This document shows, in pieces, positions 42,473 to 43,427 of a stretch of DNA of 43,427 nt (the first letter of the stretch is position 1; each line of letters opens with the position of its first letter). A program made the translations under genes and the position numbers. The DNA is from Pseudomonadota bacterium (lineage in GTDB: Bacteria; Pseudomonadota; Gammaproteobacteria; Burkholderiales; Chitinibacteraceae): assembly GCA_026399755.1 (NCBI GenBank), contig JAPLQI010000083.1, forward strand, positions 1 to 43,427, given 5' to 3'. Below the pieces are notes generated by a model. The model saw only the letters and a list, made by a program, of their open reading frames with translations. It was not told the DNA's origin and ran no database searches.

Positions 42473-42757
42473 ATGACTACCTTTACCCCATTTGATGTGG
42501 CAGATCATCTTGACGATAAAGAAACCATCAGTGCTTACTTATCTGAAGCACTTGCAGACCCCGACCCTGCCATGTTTTTACTTGCCATCAAAGACGTAGC
42601 TCGCACCCGTGACATGACACAACTCGCAAAAGATTCTGGATTAGGTAGAGAAAGCTTATACAAAGCACTTGCACCGGGCAGCAAGCCTCCTTACGAAACA
42701 ATTATGAAACTCTTGCATGGGCTAGGCATTAAATTAAACGCCACACCTTCGGTGTAA
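42473..42757 (+). CDS. orphan HigA-like antitoxin (addiction-module antidote, COG3636 type)
   Basis: The 94-residue protein has the family start FTPFDVADHLDDKETISAYLSEALADPDPAMFLLAIKDVARTRDMTQLAKDSGLGRESLYKALAPGSKPPYETIMKLLHGLGI in shortened form: DVADHLDDKETISAYL, then a Cro/C1-type helix-turn-helix (MTQLAKDSGLGRESLYKAL). Such proteins bind their toxin and repress the operon. GAGGA lies 8 bases before the ATG. Its toxin survives only as a C-terminal fragment immediately upstream, so it is an antitoxin without a functional partner here. It could still act as a DNA-binding regulator or neutralise a toxin encoded elsewhere. A terminator follows. Confidence 0.9.
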   Translation: MTTFTPFDVADHLDDKETISAYLSEALADPDPAMFLLAIKDVARTRDMTQLAKDSGLGRESLYKALAPGSKPPYETIMKLLHGLGIKLNATPSV

Positions 42758-42771
42758 TTTAAACATAAAGC

Positions 42772-42800
42772 AATGGCGACCAGATGGTCGCCATTTTGTT
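42772..42800 (+). terminator. rho-independent terminator of the antitoxin gene
   Basis: Stem AATGGCGACC / GGTCGCCATT with a 4-base loop, followed by TTGTTT. It starts 15 bases after the stop. Confidence 0.85.
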
Positions 42801-42829
42801 TATTCCCTCTCTATTTGCGGATTAATCCC

Positions 42830-42847
42830 AAACCCTATCAATTTAAG
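42830..42847 (-). repeat. dispersed 18-bp motif, copy 6
   Basis: AAACCCTATCAATTTAAG, a degenerate copy in the reverse orientation, just outside the IS3 element. Confidence 0.5.
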
Positions 42848-42926
42848 GTGAATTCGTAGGGTAATCCCCCCACAAAACCAGCTCATTTTTAGGTAGAATT
42901 TTCTCGCAGTCTTTGAGGAGCTCTAC

Positions 42927-43193
42927 ATGAAAGCAGCACGTTATTCCGACAGTCAGATTATGGCGATTTTAAAGCAAGCCGAAGCCGGCTCGACCGTTCC
43001 TGATCTATGCCGCGAGCACGGCATGAGTTCTGCCTCTTTTTATAAGTGGCGCGCTAAGTTTGGCGGTATGGACGTCTCGATGATGACGCGCATGAAAGAG
43101 CTGGAGGATGAAATCAAGCGCCTTAAAAAGATGTATATCGAAGCCCAAATGCAGGCTGACATCATCAAGGAGGCCATGTCAAAAAAGTGGTGA
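42927..43193 (+). CDS. IS3-family transposase OrfA
   Basis: The 88-residue OrfA has an HTH_8-type helix-turn-helix (YSDSQIMAILKQAEAGSTVPDLCREHGMSSASFYKWRAKFGG in outline; key residues CREHGMS and FYKWR) and a leucine-zipper-like C-terminal coiled coil (MKELEDEIKRLKKMYIEAQ). It binds the element's ends and joins OrfB by -1 frameshifting to form the active transposase. GAGGAGC precedes the ATG. It appears intact. Confidence 0.93.
   Translation: MKAARYSDSQIMAILKQAEAGSTVPDLCREHGMSSASFYKWRAKFGGMDVSMMTRMKELEDEIKRLKKMYIEAQMQADIIKEAMSKKW
43181..43187 (+). promoter_or_regulatory. A AAA AAG slippery heptamer for -1 frameshifting
   Basis: The heptamer is in the correct orfA phase (TCA-AAA-AAG) two codons before the orfA stop, and the -1 frame continues open into orfB. 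This is the standard IS3-family programmed frameshift signal. Confidence 0.85.
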
Positions 43194-43427
43194 AGCCATC
43201 TCAACGTCGCGAGATGGCTCACTGGGCCGTTGAAACCAAGTCTGTGTCCATTCGTGCGGCTTGTGCTAGTTTTGCGATTAGCACAACTTGCTATCGCTAT
43301 ATTCGTAAGCTGGATGCAGAAAATGCCCAACTCGCTGATTCATTAGTCCAGCTCACGGAAACGCATTGCAACTGGGGCTTTGGCCTCTGCTTTTTGCATT
43401 TGCGCAACGTCAGGAAAAAGCACTGGA
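43181..43427 (+). CDS. IS3-family transposase OrfB, 5' part (runs off the window)
   Basis: The -1 frame beginning at the slippery site is open to the window end for 82 codons. It encodes VVKPSQRREMAHWAVE, then VSIRAACASFAISTTCYRYIRK, ENAQLADSLVQLT and WGFGLCFLHLRNVRKKHW, which is the N-terminal region of IS3/IS51-group OrfB before the DDE integrase core. The catalytic D, D and E residues would lie beyond the window. No internal stop is seen. Confidence 0.88.

Larger units (their letters stand above)
42858..43427 (+). mobile_element. IS3-family insertion sequence, truncated by the window end
   Basis: orfA and the start of orfB are arranged as in IS3-family elements, with the transposase frameshift site between them. 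The left terminal repeat could not be identified with certainty; the candidate end is the GTAGGGTAATCCCCCC segment near 42858. The right end lies outside the window. Confidence 0.85.

Noticed and set aside
42751-42765. ACACC-TTCG-GTGT hairpin as antitoxin terminator
   Set aside because: It overlaps the last codons and has no T tract; the stronger stem at 42772-42795 followed by T-rich sequence is the better terminator.

Overview
The window looks like a chromosomal segment of a Gram-negative betaproteobacterium, most likely of the Neisseriales/Chromobacteriaceae type (Iodobacter-like). That is inferred from gene content (alaS, trpS, dnaB, ratA/rnfH, MipA/OmpV, GFA and BLUF proteins) and not from a database match. 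By eye the first 9.3 kb is clearly more AT-rich than the rest, which suggests an acquired block.

Layout. (1) 83-9272, minus strand: a chaperone-usher fimbrial cluster (major pilin, usher, chaperone, adhesin-like subunit, two minor pilins). It is followed by a NarL/BvgA-type response regulator that overlaps a BvgS-like sensor, and the sensor stops after its PAS domain without a kinase. (2) 9497-13611: a Bcr/CflA drug exporter and alaS, each closed by a strong terminator. (3) 13612-14394: a decay zone with a textbook C-box, a truncated restriction-modification controller gene, and the 3' end of a DUF2075 helicase-like gene joined to it by an apparent deletion. (4) 14426-21657: small accessory genes (three GNAT acetyltransferases, a helical-repeat protein, a phosphoesterase, MipA/OmpV, a VOC protein, a GFA protein, a small periplasmic protein, a BLUF photoreceptor) interspersed with REP-like repeats. 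(5) 22092-29611: trpS, a large DUF5666 repeat lipoprotein, hmp, dnaB, ratA and rnfH. (6) 29635-35175, minus strand: a compact Gram-negative stressosome operon (globin-type RsbR, RsbS, RsbT, RsbX-like phosphatase, hybrid histidine kinase). (7) 36441-42340: three genes that look like a mannoside-catabolism set (clan GH-A glycosidase, GH125 alpha-mannosidase, YihS-like mannose isomerase). (8) 42357-43427: an orphan HigA-like antitoxin with the C-terminal stump of its toxin, then an IS3-family insertion sequence cut by the window end.

How the genes work together. The stressosome operon is the most striking system. A putative haem-binding RsbR would sense a gas or redox signal, RsbT would phosphorylate or be released from the RsbR/RsbS core, RsbX would reset it, and output would pass to a hybrid kinase with two receiver domains and an HPt domain rather than to a sigma-factor cascade. 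By eye the RsbS protein lacks the usual phosphorylated serine, and the kinase begins with what looks like a degenerate RsbT-like domain. The mannoside genes form a second functional unit: glycosidic release of mannose, then isomerisation to fructose.

The intergenic regions carry at least three families of dispersed repeats: an 18-bp motif around CTTAAGTTGATAGGATTG, REP-like elements bounded by GTAGGGCGGGTG or GTAGGGTGGGTTA, and a roughly 70-90 bp MITE-like element. Several sit beside truncated genes (fimbrial sensor, R-M controller, toxin stump) or a duplicated gene start (ratA), so they may have taken part in local rearrangement. No rRNA, tRNA or CRISPR array was recognised.
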